From the NCBI GenBank assembly GCA_051647125.1, contig JBOFDP010000085.1, positions 1 to 64,000 on the forward strand: a stretch of DNA of 64,000 nucleotides, written 5' to 3'. Made by a program: the position numbers and the translations under genes. This stretch comes from JBOFDP01 sp051647125. Its GTDB lineage: Bacteria; Bacteroidota; Bacteroidia; Chitinophagales; Chitinophagaceae. The notes under the pieces were generated by a model. The model did not search any database, was not told the DNA's origin, and was given only the letters and a program-made list of their open reading frames with translations. Below, piece after piece: positions 54,612 through 64,000 of the stretch; position 1 is the first letter of the stretch; each line of letters begins with the position of its first letter.

Positions 54612-55358
54612 ATGTTACTAGAAAAAAAAGTTGCTCTTATTACAGGTGCAAGTCGAGGTATAGGAGAAGCTATTGCTCTTAAATTTGCTCAGGAAGGTGC
54701 CAATATTGCATTTACCTATGCTACCAATGATAAAAAAGCTAAAATATTGGAATATAAACTTACTACTCTTGGCATAAAAGCTAAAGCATATAAAAGCAAT
54801 GCAGGGGATTTTTCTGCTTGTGAATTAGTTATAAGTGAGATTCTAAAAGAATTTGGAAATATAAATATTTTAGTAAATAATGCAGGTATTTCAAAAGACA
54901 ATCTTTTATTACGTATAACGCCAGAGCAATGGGACGAAGTAATGAATATCAATTTAAAAAGCGTATTCAATATAACCAAGCAAGTACTTCGTCCAATGAT
55001 GAAAACAGGAGGTAGTATTATTAACATGAGTTCTATTGTTGGCCAAAAAGGTAATGCCGGACAAGCAAGCTATGCCGCTTCCAAAGCAGGTATTATTGGT
55101 TTTACCAAAACAGTAGCACTAGAACTAGGTAGTAGAAATATTCGTTGCAATGCTATTGCTCCAGGATTTATAGAAACCGATATGACACAGTATCTTAAAG
55201 ATAATCCAAAAGCTTCGGAAGAATATAATAAAAAAATACCTCTAGGAAGATTTGGGAGAACGGAAGACATTGCTGAAGCCACTCTATTTTTAGCTTCTGA
55301 CAAAAGCGCTTATATCACTGGTCAAGTACTTAGTGTTTGTGGTGGATTAAATATATAG
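54612..55358 (+). CDS. fabG: 3-oxoacyl-ACP reductase
   Basis: The 248-residue short-chain dehydrogenase has TGASRGIGEAIALKFA (NADPH site), NNAGIS, the Ser of MSSIVG and Tyr-Lys in SYAASKAG, and the GRFGRTEDIAEATLFLASD...ITGQVLSVCGG end typical of FabG. It reduces 3-oxoacyl-ACP in fatty acid elongation. Confidence 0.94.
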   Translation: MLLEKKVALITGASRGIGEAIALKFAQEGANIAFTYATNDKKAKILEYKLTTLGIKAKAYKSNAGDFSACELVISEILKEFGNINILVNNAGISKDNLLLRITPEQWDEVMNINLKSVFNITKQVLRPMMKTGGSIINMSSIVGQKGNAGQASYAASKAGIIGFTKTVALELGSRNIRCNAIAPGFIETDMTQYLKDNPKASEEYNKKIPLGRFGRTEDIAEATLFLASDKSAYITGQVLSVCGGLNI

Positions 55359-55375
55359 TCTATAAAAAAAATTTG

Positions 55376-55383
55376 TAACTTTG
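55376..55383 (+). promoter_or_regulatory. -7 box upstream of the NigD-like gene
   Basis: TAACTTTG, exact, 27 bases before ATG 55411. It lies inside the longer open frame that begins at 55381 and so supports the downstream ATG. Confidence 0.5.
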
Positions 55384-55410
55384 TATAAACCATTAAATAT
55401 TAAATTCATT

Positions 55411-56118
55411 ATGTTAAAATTAAAAACTTTTCTTGGAATTTTCATTTTGGGAATTTTCATTTTGGGTGGTTGTAAAAAAAAAGATAATAAGCCCATTGCT
55501 ATTTTTAGCAGTTGGGGTGTTGCTTTAAATGATGATTCTCCTAGTTTTATACTGGATTGGAATTTTCCAAAGAAAATTATTATTAATAATATCAACAATA
55601 TTGGCAATATTAGTCAAATTCCCGACAGCACACGTTGTTTTATGTATTATTCTTTTGTAACGCCTTCTACAGATAGTTCATTAATTAATGTGAATACTAT
55701 CACTACTATCCTTACTAAAAAACTACAAGAATATAATGCCTCCATACCTGTTTCTGATACTTTTGGTAAAAATCCGTTATATATTGATAATCCTTTTGTA
55801 TCACAAAACTTCCTTACTATTCCTTTTGCTTATTATTATTCTGACCCTAATATTAAACACATGATTTCTTTGGTATACAATGCCGATAATACTCTATGGG
55901 ATAACGATACGATGTGTGTAGAATTTAAACATAATGCTAAGGGTGATGAAGGAAACTATCGTTCGGGAACTACTTATATAGCCTTTAATCTAAATTCTCA
56001 ACGCCCCCCTATAGGTATTAGAAAAGATAGTTTTTTTATCAAAATGTCTTATACTACAGCTTCTCTTAGTATAGGATCAGAATCTAAAACTATTGTAATA
56101 CCTGCCAAATGGCAATAA
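55411..56118 (+). CDS. NigD-like lipoprotein
   Basis: The 235-residue protein has a signal peptide with lipobox (ILGGC) and the NigD-like two-domain layout: an N-terminal OB-like part (QIPDSTRCFMYYSFVTP) and a C-terminal beta domain (KNPLYIDNPFVSQNFLTIPFAYYYSD; CVEFKHNAKGDEGN). NigD-family genes accompany bacteriocin or surface loci in Bacteroides but their role is unknown. The signal peptide holds a 15-bp tandem duplication giving GIFILGIFIL (55435-55464). The gldA gene follows after 15 bases. Confidence 0.85.
   Translation: MLKLKTFLGIFILGIFILGGCKKKDNKPIAIFSSWGVALNDDSPSFILDWNFPKKIIINNINNIGNISQIPDSTRCFMYYSFVTPSTDSSLINVNTITTILTKKLQEYNASIPVSDTFGKNPLYIDNPFVSQNFLTIPFAYYYSDPNIKHMISLVYNADNTLWDNDTMCVEFKHNAKGDEGNYRSGTTYIAFNLNSQRPPIGIRKDSFFIKMSYTTASLSIGSESKTIVIPAKWQ
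55435..55464 (+). repeat. Two-unit 15-bp tandem repeat in a signal peptide
   Basis: Two perfect copies of ggaattttcattttg encode GIFIL twice in the hydrophobic core of the NigD-like signal peptide. Confidence 0.9.
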
Positions 56119-56133
56119 GAAGAATAGATTTTT

Positions 56134-57030
56134 ATGTCCATTGTAGTACATGATATTTCAAAATATTTTGAACAACAGATAGCTGTAAATCATATATCTT
56201 TTACTATCAATAAAAATGAAATTGTAGGTTTTCTTGGACCTAACGGTGCGGGCAAAAGTAGCACTATGAAAATGATTACAGGATTTTGGCAACCTTGCAC
56301 AGGAAGTATTGATGTATGTAATATTAGTACTCAAAAAAACTCTATTCTTGTTAAAAAAAAAATAGGATACTTGCCAGAACATAATCCTTTATATTTAGAT
56401 ATGTTTGTAAAAGAATATTTATTTTTTATAGCTACAAGTTATGCTATAAGTCATCCTATAGATGCAGTAAATAATATTGTAAAACAAACTGGCTTACAAA
56501 TAGAAAAACATAAAAAAATAGGACAACTTTCCAAAGGTTATCGACAACGTGTTGGCTTAGCAGCTGCTCTTATTCATAATCCGGAGGTACTTATTTTGGA
56601 TGAACCTACTTCTGGTTTAGATCCTAATCAAATTATCGAAATAAGACAGTTAATAAAACATATTGCACAAAACAAAACTGTACTTTTTTCTACTCATATC
56701 ATGCAAGAAGTAGAATCTCTTTGTGAACGGGTAATTATCATTAATCAAGGAAAAATAGTAGCCAATGAGAATCTTCATCATCTAAAAAATTCTTTTAAAA
56801 ATACTCATACCCTTACTCTATCTTCCAAAAAAGAAATAGACCTTTATTCTTTACAAAAAGATTTTCCTTCTGAAAAAATTATAGCTATAGATAAATATAC
56901 AATTGATATTAGAACTTCTAATTCTGAAAAATTAGTTCAATGGTTTATTAAAAATGATTATCCCATACAATCTTTACAACAAAAAAGCAGTGGAATAGAA
57001 GAAATTTTTAAAACCCTTACCTCTGTTTAA
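56134..57030 (+). CDS. gldA: ABC transporter ATP-binding protein, GldA-type
   Basis: The 298-residue ATPase has Walker A GPNGAGKSSTMKMI, the signature LSKGYRQRVGLAAALIHNP, Walker B VLILDEPTSGLDPNQ and the switch His in LFSTHIMQEV. The C-terminal extension (about 215-298) matches the GldA/NatA subgroup, which with GldF and GldG forms an exporter needed for gliding in flavobacteria. No gldFG is adjacent, so gliding is not implied. Confidence 0.85.
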   Translation: MSIVVHDISKYFEQQIAVNHISFTINKNEIVGFLGPNGAGKSSTMKMITGFWQPCTGSIDVCNISTQKNSILVKKKIGYLPEHNPLYLDMFVKEYLFFIATSYAISHPIDAVNNIVKQTGLQIEKHKKIGQLSKGYRQRVGLAAALIHNPEVLILDEPTSGLDPNQIIEIRQLIKHIAQNKTVLFSTHIMQEVESLCERVIIINQGKIVANENLHHLKNSFKNTHTLTLSSKKEIDLYSLQKDFPSEKIIAIDKYTIDIRTSNSEKLVQWFIKNDYPIQSLQQKSSGIEEIFKTLTSV

Positions 57031-57144
57031 CAACATTTTGCACAAACCTACTTATTGAAATACAATTTATGTAATTAACCTGTTTATTTGAGAATGATTA
57101 TATTTTTTTGTAAAAAATAAAACTTAATATTTCTTAATTCTTAC

Positions 57145-57152
57145 TACTTTTG
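57145..57152 (+). promoter_or_regulatory. -7 box upstream of the DUF3467 gene
   Basis: TACTTTTG, exact, 15 bases before ATG 57168. Confidence 0.5.
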
Positions 57153-57167
57153 TAGAAAAAAATAACT

Positions 57168-57488
57168 ATGTCAAACGAAAAAAATAAAGAAGTAAATAAT
57201 CAGATTAATATAGAAATTAATGAAGAAATAGCAGAAGGTATTTATTCCAATTTAGCCATGATTACACATTCTTCAGCAGAATTTATTTTTGATTTTATTA
57301 ATGTTATGCCCGCAATGCCAAAAAGCAAAGTTAAAGCTAGAATTATTACAACGCCTCAACATGCTAAAAAGTTTATGATGGCTCTTGCTGATAATATCAA
57401 TAAGTACGAAGAAACTCATGGAACAATAAAAGAAGATGCTATACCTGATGTGGCTCTATCTATTGTATCTCCTACTTTAGAAGCTTAA
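57168..57488 (+). CDS. DUF3467 family protein
   Basis: The 106-residue protein matches DUF3467: AEGIYSNLAMITHSSAEFIFDF, then MPKSKVKARIITTPQHAKKF, the highly conserved core of this Bacteroidetes-rich family. Often encoded after rpoC in Bacteroidetes, but here it is alone. The resemblance is to bacterial chaperone-like small proteins; function unknown. Confidence 0.9.
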   Translation: MSNEKNKEVNNQINIEINEEIAEGIYSNLAMITHSSAEFIFDFINVMPAMPKSKVKARIITTPQHAKKFMMALADNINKYEETHGTIKEDAIPDVALSIVSPTLEA

Positions 57489-57536
57489 AATAAATTTTAA
57501 GGAAAACTCTCCTTTAAGTTAAAAAAATATATGAAA

Positions 57537-57569
57537 AAAGAATGTATACCTAATTGACATACATTCTTT
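57537..57569. terminator. Bidirectional hairpin between the DUF3467 gene and mdh
   Basis: A perfect 11-bp stem AAAGAATGTAT/ATACATTCTTT (57537-57547 with 57559-57569), loop 11. It lies between two convergent genes, with T- or A-rich flanks on both sides. Confidence 0.65.
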
Positions 57570-57599
57570 ATAAATACAATTTTCTTTAATTCTTGTTTC

Positions 57600-58604
57600 T
57601 TATAAATTACTATTTAAGGTCTGCCATTTGTCAATAGAAGGTATTACTCCGATACCAATTACTTCATCTCTCATAGTACATAAATGCTGATAGCTTTTTT
57701 CTAAGCTTGCCATTTCTTCAGAATTACCTTTAGGTTCTTTATAAGAAACGCCATTTTTATCTACTACAGTTTCCATTGCCATTAGAATATGTTTAAATTT
57801 ATCATTGCAAACATATGTACCAACGGGCAAGGTAAATGGTATTGCTCCCATAGCTGCGGCTACCATTTCTATAGATACATAAGATGGACTTTGAAAAGAA
57901 GTTCGCCCTCTAAGGTCTAAAATATTTTTGCCACCTTGTATTGTTTTATGCTTAATTTTTTCCCATTCCTCCAAACTTAAACTTGGCGTACCTATCAATG
58001 AGTTTAAGGGTTTTCCCTCTACAAGAGCTAAGGATGAAAAAACAGCCATTTGTTCTCCATGTCCTCCATAAGTACGAGAATTAGTAACTTTATCTTGAGG
58101 AATATGAAAATGTAAAGCCAAAGCTGATTGCAAACGAGTACTATCCAAAGCTGCTAATGTACTGACACAACAAGGTTTTAGACCCGAATGAATTAAGAAA
58201 ATCAACCCCGTAATATCGGCAGGATTAAAAACAATAACTGCTTGTTTCAAATTAGGACAATAGCTTTTAACATCCTTACCCAACTGAGCAGCAATTTCAG
58301 CATTACCTTTCAAAAGATCTTCACGAGTCATACCCGCTTTACGAGCAGCACCACCAGAAGATACCAAGAAAGAGGCTCCTGTTAAAGCTTCTTTTATGTC
58401 TGTTGTCCAAGTAAGGTTTACACCTTTAAAACCACAGTGAAACATTTCTTCAGCAACTCCTTCTAATGCTTGACCAAAGGGATCATAAGCACAAATATTA
58501 GGCGTAAGTCCCATCATAATAGCAGTTTGCACCATATTGGAGCCAATCATACCTCCAGCTCCAATAATAGTTAATTTTTCTTGTGTTAAAAATTTCATAT
58601 GCAT
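57600..58604 (-). CDS. mdh: Malate dehydrogenase (lactate/malate dehydrogenase family)
   Basis: The 334-residue protein has the NAD loop IIGAGGMIGSNMVQ, the mobile-loop arginine region GGAARKAGMTREDLL, FNPADITG, STLAALDSTR and the catalytic His in TYGGHGEQM. It interconverts malate and oxaloacetate. It starts at the first Met or at the third residue (58598). A reverse TAnnTTTG box lies at 58641-58648. Confidence 0.92.
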   Translation of the reverse strand: MHMKFLTQEKLTIIGAGGMIGSNMVQTAIMMGLTPNICAYDPFGQALEGVAEEMFHCGFKGVNLTWTTDIKEALTGASFLVSSGGAARKAGMTREDLLKGNAEIAAQLGKDVKSYCPNLKQAVIVFNPADITGLIFLIHSGLKPCCVSTLAALDSTRLQSALALHFHIPQDKVTNSRTYGGHGEQMAVFSSLALVEGKPLNSLIGTPSLSLEEWEKIKHKTIQGGKNILDLRGRTSFQSPSYVSIEMVAAAMGAIPFTLPVGTYVCNDKFKHILMAMETVVDKNGVSYKEPKGNSEEMASLEKSYQHLCTMRDEVIGIGVIPSIDKWQTLNSNL

Positions 58605-58640
58605 TTTTTTTAATAATTAAAATATTTAATACTATCCCTA

Positions 58641-58648
58641 CAAAATTA
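58641..58648 (-). promoter_or_regulatory. -7 box upstream of mdh
   Basis: Reverse strand TAATTTTG, exact, 36 bases before the first mdh ATG. Confidence 0.45.
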
Positions 58649-58678
58649 ATGAAAAAAAAGAAAATTATTAAAACAAAA

Positions 58679-58709
58679 AAGTTAGTGTATTTTCCTATTA
58701 CACTAACTT
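58679..58709 (-). terminator. Hairpin terminator after the beta-propeller gene
   Basis: An 11-bp perfect stem (58679-58689 with 58699-58709), loop 9, followed on the reverse strand by six T residues, 27 bases past the stop. Confidence 0.75.
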
Positions 58710-58735
58710 CTAATGAAATAACTATTAATATCTTT

Positions 58736-59620
58736 TTAGTTTGCTTTAATAACTATCACTCTACTATTAGGCAAATCGGGTATGTATAGATAATTGTCTT
58801 TTAAAGTAATATCAGCAGGACCAATAAGTGGATTTTTAAGATTAATAGGAAAATATTGTAGCTTTTTAGTATTCATATCTATACTCCCTATTCTCCCTTT
58901 TACCCAATCGCTAAAATATAATGTTTTATGATTTTTACTAATTGCTAAACCGTCATACTGACCAGATTGATGGATAAAATGAATAGGCTTAGGATTTTTT
59001 ATATTCGGAATAACATAAATTACATTCTCGGATGTGGGTGTACCTATTGGGTTATAAGAAGCTACATACATTTTATCATCAACCAACAAAATACCATTAG
59101 CACCTGGTATATTCGTATATAAGACTGGAGTAATAGAAGATAGTGTTTCTATCTTTGAAACATCTATTGTGTACACATTGCCCGTATTCGTTACCGTAGC
59201 ATATAAAGTATTACCTTTTAAAGATAAATCATTCACAAATACATCCTCTTTAGGAAAAACTATTTTTTGTGGCTTTTCTTTCAAATTAGTAAGATTATAT
59301 ACCACTATAATATTTACATCTGCAATAAATAAATAATTAGCTTTTAAGGCCATCCCTTTAGGAGCATTCAAATTTCCATCAGCAGGGATTAATATGGAAG
59401 TTTTACCCTCTTTATATTGTGTAATATACCCCTTGCCCTCTTTATTCAGCGGATTAAGAGGCGTACTTCCAAAATTAGCAACATATAAATCATTAGCATT
59501 CCAAAAAGTACTTTCACAATACTTTAAATCATGCTCCAATACACGTACATTTTCTGATTGTGCTTGAACAATAAATGTAGATATTAAAAAAAATAGCGCA
59601 GTTAATAATTGTCCTGACAT
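58736..59620 (-). CDS. Secreted beta-propeller (SMP-30/NHL-like) protein
   Basis: The 294-residue protein has a signal peptide (MSGQLLTALFFLISTFIVQAQ) and repeats of the beta-propeller kind: FWNANDLYVANFGSTPLNP, APKGMALKANYLFIADVN, VNDLSLKGNTLYATVTNTG, YDGLAISKNHKTLYFSDW and GPADITLKDNYLYIPDLPN. That spacing fits a six-blade SMP-30/NHL-like domain. Substrate or partner unknown; probably periplasmic. Confidence 0.75.
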   Translation of the reverse strand: MSGQLLTALFFLISTFIVQAQSENVRVLEHDLKYCESTFWNANDLYVANFGSTPLNPLNKEGKGYITQYKEGKTSILIPADGNLNAPKGMALKANYLFIADVNIIVVYNLTNLKEKPQKIVFPKEDVFVNDLSLKGNTLYATVTNTGNVYTIDVSKIETLSSITPVLYTNIPGANGILLVDDKMYVASYNPIGTPTSENVIYVIPNIKNPKPIHFIHQSGQYDGLAISKNHKTLYFSDWVKGRIGSIDMNTKKLQYFPINLKNPLIGPADITLKDNYLYIPDLPNSRVIVIKAN

Positions 59621-59645
59621 AACAAAATTTTTATCAATTAAAGTA

Positions 59646-59653
59646 CAAAGATA
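59646..59653 (-). promoter_or_regulatory. -7 box upstream of the beta-propeller gene
   Basis: Reverse strand TATCTTTG, exact, 25 bases before the start codon. Confidence 0.5.
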
Positions 59654-59729
59654 CTTTTTTATTTAAAAACGATTATAAAAATAATTTATTATTTTTTATA
59701 TCATACACAAAAACTTAGTTTTTTCGTTT

Positions 59730-60674
59730 TTAATTATATGCTAATTTTGAATAACTAGAAATAAATTCGTCATAGACCATTTTTATACCTTGTTCTAAAG
59801 AGATTTTTGAACTCCATCCGATCGCATATAACTTAGAACTATCCATCAGTTTTCTTGGTGTACCATCAGGCTTTGTTGTATCCCAAATAACACGACCATA
59901 ATATCCAACTATATTTTTTATTTTTTCTGCTAATGTTTTGATTGTCAATTCCTGCCCACTTCCTACATTAATATGTCCATAATCATTATAATTCAACATA
60001 CAAAAAACAATAGCATCAGCCATATCATCGGCATACAAAAATTCTCTTAGTGGTGAACCCGTACCCCACAATAGGACTTCTTTTGAATGGTTGATTTTGG
60101 CTTCGTGAAATTTGCGTATCAATGCAGGCAGTACATGCGAATTTTGCAAATCATAATTATCTCCTTTCCCATAAAGATTGGTAGGCATTACACTCACATA
60201 ATTACACCCATATTGCTTACGATAATAATTACACATTTTGATACCTGCAATTTTGGCTATGGCGTAGGCTTCGTTGATGGTTTCAAGCAAACCTGTTAGC
60301 AATGCCTCTTCTTTCATAGGCTGTGGTGCAAGTTTGGGATAAATACAAGAGCTGCCGAGAAACATCAATTTCTTTACACCATGAAGATATGAGGCGTGTA
60401 TCACATTAGTTTCTATCATTATATTTTCATAAAAAAACTGAGCGGGATAAGTATTGTTGGCTACTATGCCACCCACTTTGGCGGAAGCAAGAAATACATA
60501 ATCAGGTTTTTCTTGGGCAAAAAAATCAGTAACAAAGAGTTGATTAGTTAGGTCAATTTGTTGGTGTGTAAGAAGTAGAAAATTAGTGTATCCTTTTTCT
60601 TCAAGATTGCGTAATATAGCACTGCCTACCATTCCCAGATGTCCGGCAATATATATTTTGGCATTTTTTTCCAT
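59730..60674 (-). CDS. fcl: GDP-L-fucose synthase
   Basis: The 314-residue short-chain dehydrogenase-like epimerase/reductase converts GDP-4-keto-6-deoxymannose to GDP-L-fucose. Motifs: [19 protein letters not shown] (NADP site), [20 protein letters not shown], catalytic Tyr-Lys in [18 protein letters not shown], and [15 protein letters not shown] chose ATG 60674, where homology starts; nine further in-frame codons upstream are not conserved. It lies 19 bases after the dead gmd gene whose product it needs. Confidence 0.93.
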   Translation of the reverse strand: MEKNAKIYIAGHLGMVGSAILRNLEEKGYTNFLLLTHQQIDLTNQLFVTDFFAQEKPDYVFLASAKVGGIVANNTYPAQFFYENIMIETNVIHASYLHGVKKLMFLGSSCIYPKLAPQPMKEEALLTGLLETINEAYAIAKIAGIKMCNYYRKQYGCNYVSVMPTNLYGKGDNYDLQNSHVLPALIRKFHEAKINHSKEVLLWGTGSPLREFLYADDMADAIVFCMLNYNDYGHINVGSGQELTIKTLAEKIKNIVGYYGRVIWDTTKPDGTPRKLMDSSKLYAIGWSSKISLEQGIKMVYDEFISSYSKLAYN

Positions 60675-60693
60675 TGTTTTTAAGCTTATATTT

Positions 60694-61831
<1,138 letters not shown>

Positions 61832-62944
61832 TTAAGAAGCAAAAACTTCCACTTCTATTTTTTTATAGTGATTCCAAATAATATCCATAGCATAATTGTC
61901 TTCTACTTGTTTTCTACCATAGATTCCCATTGCCCTTTTTATTTTATACTCTAATTGAATAAATTTTTCCATAGCATTATATAAACTTTCAACACTTTTC
62001 ATTTCACAAATAAATCCATTCTCTCCATCTTTTACAACATCTTTGCAACCTGGTGCATTAGTGGTAATAATAGGTTTTTCCATAGCCATAGCTTCCAACA
62101 ATGAAATAGGAATTCCCTCTCTATAAGAAGGCAACACAATGCAAGACGCTTTAGCAATATAATTTTGTATGTCTTTATGATATCCCCAATAGTCTATTAA
62201 TTTACTTTCAAACCATTTATCTAATTCTTGCTGAGTAAGTGCTGATGTATTGGATGCTCCAATTTCACCTATAAAAGCAAATAGACTATTAGGATATTTT
62301 TCTTTTAGTTTTTTAGCAACCTCAAAATATTCTACTATACCTTTTTGCCTAATAGCTCTGCCTATCATTAAAAAAGTAATATTTGGTATATTAGTATCTT
62401 GTGGTATATATTCTTCTATGGCTATACCTTCGCTGGGCAGTAAATATAAGTTGTTTTTTATTTTAGGAATTAATAAAGACAATTCACTAAAATCATCTTT
62501 ATTTAATACTACTACTCGTTTAGCTTTTGGAAAAACAAATTTATATAATATAGATACTATTTTATAAATTAAACCTTTATCTATAAATGCCGTACCCAAA
62601 CCTGTTACAAAATTGACAAATGGTATTTTTAACCAATACGCTATTATTCCTCCATAAATATTGGGTTTAATGGTATAGTGATATATAAGGCTGGGTCTAA
62701 TAGATTTATATATTTTATAATATTGGTGCATAACTCCTATTTCTTTAAATGGATTTTTGCTCTTACCTTGCATCTTAAGAGAATAGCAAGTACAGCCTAT
62801 AGAATTATAATACCTCACATACTCACTATCATAAGGTGCAAGTAAATAAATAGTATAGTCTTCTTTAAGATATCGTTTTATAATTTCATTTCTAAAATTA
62901 TATAGCGAGGAATAGTTATTGACAGAAAATAATATTTTAGGCAT
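61832..62944 (-). CDS. Glycosyltransferase family 4 (PglA-like)
   Basis: The 370-residue GT-B enzyme has an N-terminal acceptor domain (FSVNNYSSLYNFRNEIIKRY; YHYTIKPNIYGGIIAYWLK; FVTGLGTAFIDKG) and the nucleotide-sugar domain with FLMIGRAIRQKGIVEYFEVA and the E..E-type PSYREGIPISLLEAMAMEKPII. The TIKPN..G and GLGTAF motifs are those of PglA-type N-acetylgalactosaminyl or galacturonosyl transferases. It overlaps the next upstream gene by eight bases. Confidence 0.88.
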   Translation of the reverse strand: MPKILFSVNNYSSLYNFRNEIIKRYLKEDYTIYLLAPYDSEYVRYYNSIGCTCYSLKMQGKSKNPFKEIGVMHQYYKIYKSIRPSLIYHYTIKPNIYGGIIAYWLKIPFVNFVTGLGTAFIDKGLIYKIVSILYKFVFPKAKRVVVLNKDDFSELSLLIPKIKNNLYLLPSEGIAIEEYIPQDTNIPNITFLMIGRAIRQKGIVEYFEVAKKLKEKYPNSLFAFIGEIGASNTSALTQQELDKWFESKLIDYWGYHKDIQNYIAKASCIVLPSYREGIPISLLEAMAMEKPIITTNAPGCKDVVKDGENGFICEMKSVESLYNAMEKFIQLEYKIKRAMGIYGRKQVEDNYAMDIIWNHYKKIEVEVFAS

Positions 62945-63650
62945 AGTGGTTAAATATATATCTTTTTAATGTATAGTATAAGACATATAAGCGATATTTA
63001 ATCATAAACCATAATGAATTTTTGCTTTTAGTACCAGATGTCGAGAATGTTTGATTATGTCTTCTATAATAAATTAATGGTACATCAATATATCTTATAC
63101 TATACTTCAGCTCTGCTAATAAACCAAACCAAACATCATGCCCTATTATATTATTGGGAATAGGTAAAAAAAACGATAACATGTTTCTATTAAAAGCCAT
63201 CGTGCAACCTACATAAACTCCTTTATATAAGTTATCAATATATCCAGATTTATACCTTCTCCATTCGCTTAACTTTTTTATAGAGTTAAGGTTGTCATCA
63301 CATATCCAAGCATCGGTTAATATCAATTGGTTTTCTTGTATATTTTTTAGAATAATATCTACTTTATTAGGTAGCCACACATCGTCTTGGTCACTTAAAA
63401 AAATATAATCTCCTGTACTATGTTTCAGAGCATTTTCAAAATTCTTTGTATATCCTTTTCTTCCTTGATTAATAAATATTTTAATCCTATCATCACTGTA
63501 TTCTCTTATAATATCAAGTGTTTTGTCAGTAGAACCATCATCTGAAATAATTACCTCACTATCTTCTCCTATTTGATATAGAATAGAATCTAATTGTTCT
63601 TTTATGTATTTTTCACCATTATAGGTAGCTATGCAAACGGAAATTTTCAT
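62937..63650 (-). CDS. Glycosyltransferase family 2
   Basis: The 237-residue GT-A enzyme begins with SVCIATYNGEKYIKEQLDSIL and has SDDGSTDKTLDII and the metal-binding DQDDVW (FLSDQDDVWLPNKVD), then GHDVWFG and a C-terminal helix pair. It resembles rhamnosyl/galactofuranosyl-type O-antigen transferases. Co-transcribed with its neighbours. Confidence 0.9.
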   Translation of the reverse strand: MKISVCIATYNGEKYIKEQLDSILYQIGEDSEVIISDDGSTDKTLDIIREYSDDRIKIFINQGRKGYTKNFENALKHSTGDYIFLSDQDDVWLPNKVDIILKNIQENQLILTDAWICDDNLNSIKKLSEWRRYKSGYIDNLYKGVYVGCTMAFNRNMLSFFLPIPNNIIGHDVWFGLLAELKYSIRYIDVPLIYYRRHNQTFSTSGTKSKNSLWFMIKYRLYVLYYTLKRYIFNHYA

Positions 63651-63653
63651 GAT

Positions 63654-64000
63654 TTAGCTTTGATTATTTCTAATATAATGTTTAATAAACAGATGCATTT
63701 CTTCCATCTTTATACCCCAATCAAAAGAGTCTAAATATTTTTTAATTTTTTCTATATTTAATTCTTTTTTTGTAGTTTTTTCTAATAGATTAATAAGTTC
63801 TTTTTCATTTTTGGGATTAAAAAAATCAACGAATTCAGGAGAAAATTCTTTTAGTGCACCTCCATGAGAAGATATAATTGGAACTCCAAAAGATAATGCC
63901 TCCAAAACAGGCATTCCAAAACCTTCATAAAGAGATGGATATACAAAGGCTTTGCAATATTTATATAAAGAAGCTAATGTTTCTTCATCTACAAAATTAA
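63654..64000 (-). CDS. Glycosyltransferase family 4, C-terminal part (runs off the window)
   Basis: The reverse-strand frame is open to the window edge. The visible end has YPSLYEGFGMPVLEALSFGVP (the family's nucleotide-sugar motif EGFGMPVLEA) and a final helical segment (FDWGIKMEEMHLFIKHYI). The N-terminal domain is outside. It ends three bases before the GT2 start. Confidence 0.88.
   Translation of the reverse strand, partial: NFVDEETLASLYKYCKAFVYPSLYEGFGMPVLEALSFGVPIISSHGGALKEFSPEFVDFFNPKNEKELINLLEKTTKKELNIEKIKKYLDSFDWGIKMEEMHLFIKHYIRNNQS

Overview
The window is a strongly AT-rich chromosomal segment of a member of the Bacteroidetes. Four things point there. The recurring promoter element is TAnnTTTG, the -7 box of the Bacteroidetes primary sigma factor, and purine-rich Shine-Dalgarno sequences are nearly absent. 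The gene set includes lineage-typical families (DUF4290, DUF3467, DUF5689, NigD-like, GldA-type ABC ATPase, DUF2249/Ric). The tRNA-Thr/Tyr/Gly/Thr-tuf-tRNA-Trp-secE-nusG string is the usual Bacteroidetes order. Many accessory genes carry nonsense codons or frameshifts, so the genome looks as if it is losing genes, as in a host-associated or otherwise dependent lineage (inference).

Layout. 0-15.2 kb is housekeeping: the folE 5' end, cinA, an LpxH-type phosphoesterase, a LUD protein, ftsH, rplY, prs, a B12-dependent ribonucleotide reductase, the tRNA/tuf/secE/nusG block, a radical SAM protein and a DUF4290 protein. 15.3-20.4 kb is a defence-like patch: a decayed DUF4160/DUF2442 pair, a methyltransferase whose partner restriction gene has an in-frame stop, a GH3-family enzyme, and a second methyltransferase with an HNH endonuclease. 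20.4-30.1 kb holds asnS and leuS, separated by about 5 kb of decaying accessory DNA: a broken Fic gene flanked by a copy of the asnS tail, a structured non-coding stretch, small secreted proteins, a broken RES-like gene, and a toxin-antitoxin locus bracketed by a 38-bp duplication of the leuS promoter.

30.1-36.8 kb carries a lipoprotein with a 15-bp minisatellite, a nitric-oxide/iron-sulfur stress module (Rrf2 regulator, DUF59, haem-copper-oxidase-like membrane protein, DUF2249, Ric/ScdA) headed by a perfect 16-bp inverted repeat, a GroES-like protein and a MATE exporter. 37-43.4 kb holds rmuC, a membrane phosphoesterase, parAB, a cysteine-synthase-like gene and dprA. 43.4-51.2 kb is the most interesting unit: one co-directional operon of a TonB-dependent receptor, two DUF5689 lipoproteins (one also with chitobiase-type repeats and a lamin-tail domain) and a lipid-anchored DNA/RNA endonuclease, with dprA next. 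I propose a surface nucleic-acid capture and processing system.

51.6-64 kb has uvrA, tRNA-Met, fabG, a NigD-like lipoprotein, gldA, a DUF3467 protein, mdh, a secreted beta-propeller protein, then a glycan locus: intact GDP-fucose synthase, a wrecked gmd directly upstream, and three glycosyltransferases, the last running off the window.

Several TAnnTTTG boxes end only 5-10 bases before the start codon, so some messages are probably leaderless. No complete insertion sequence, CRISPR array, rRNA or obvious replication origin was seen.
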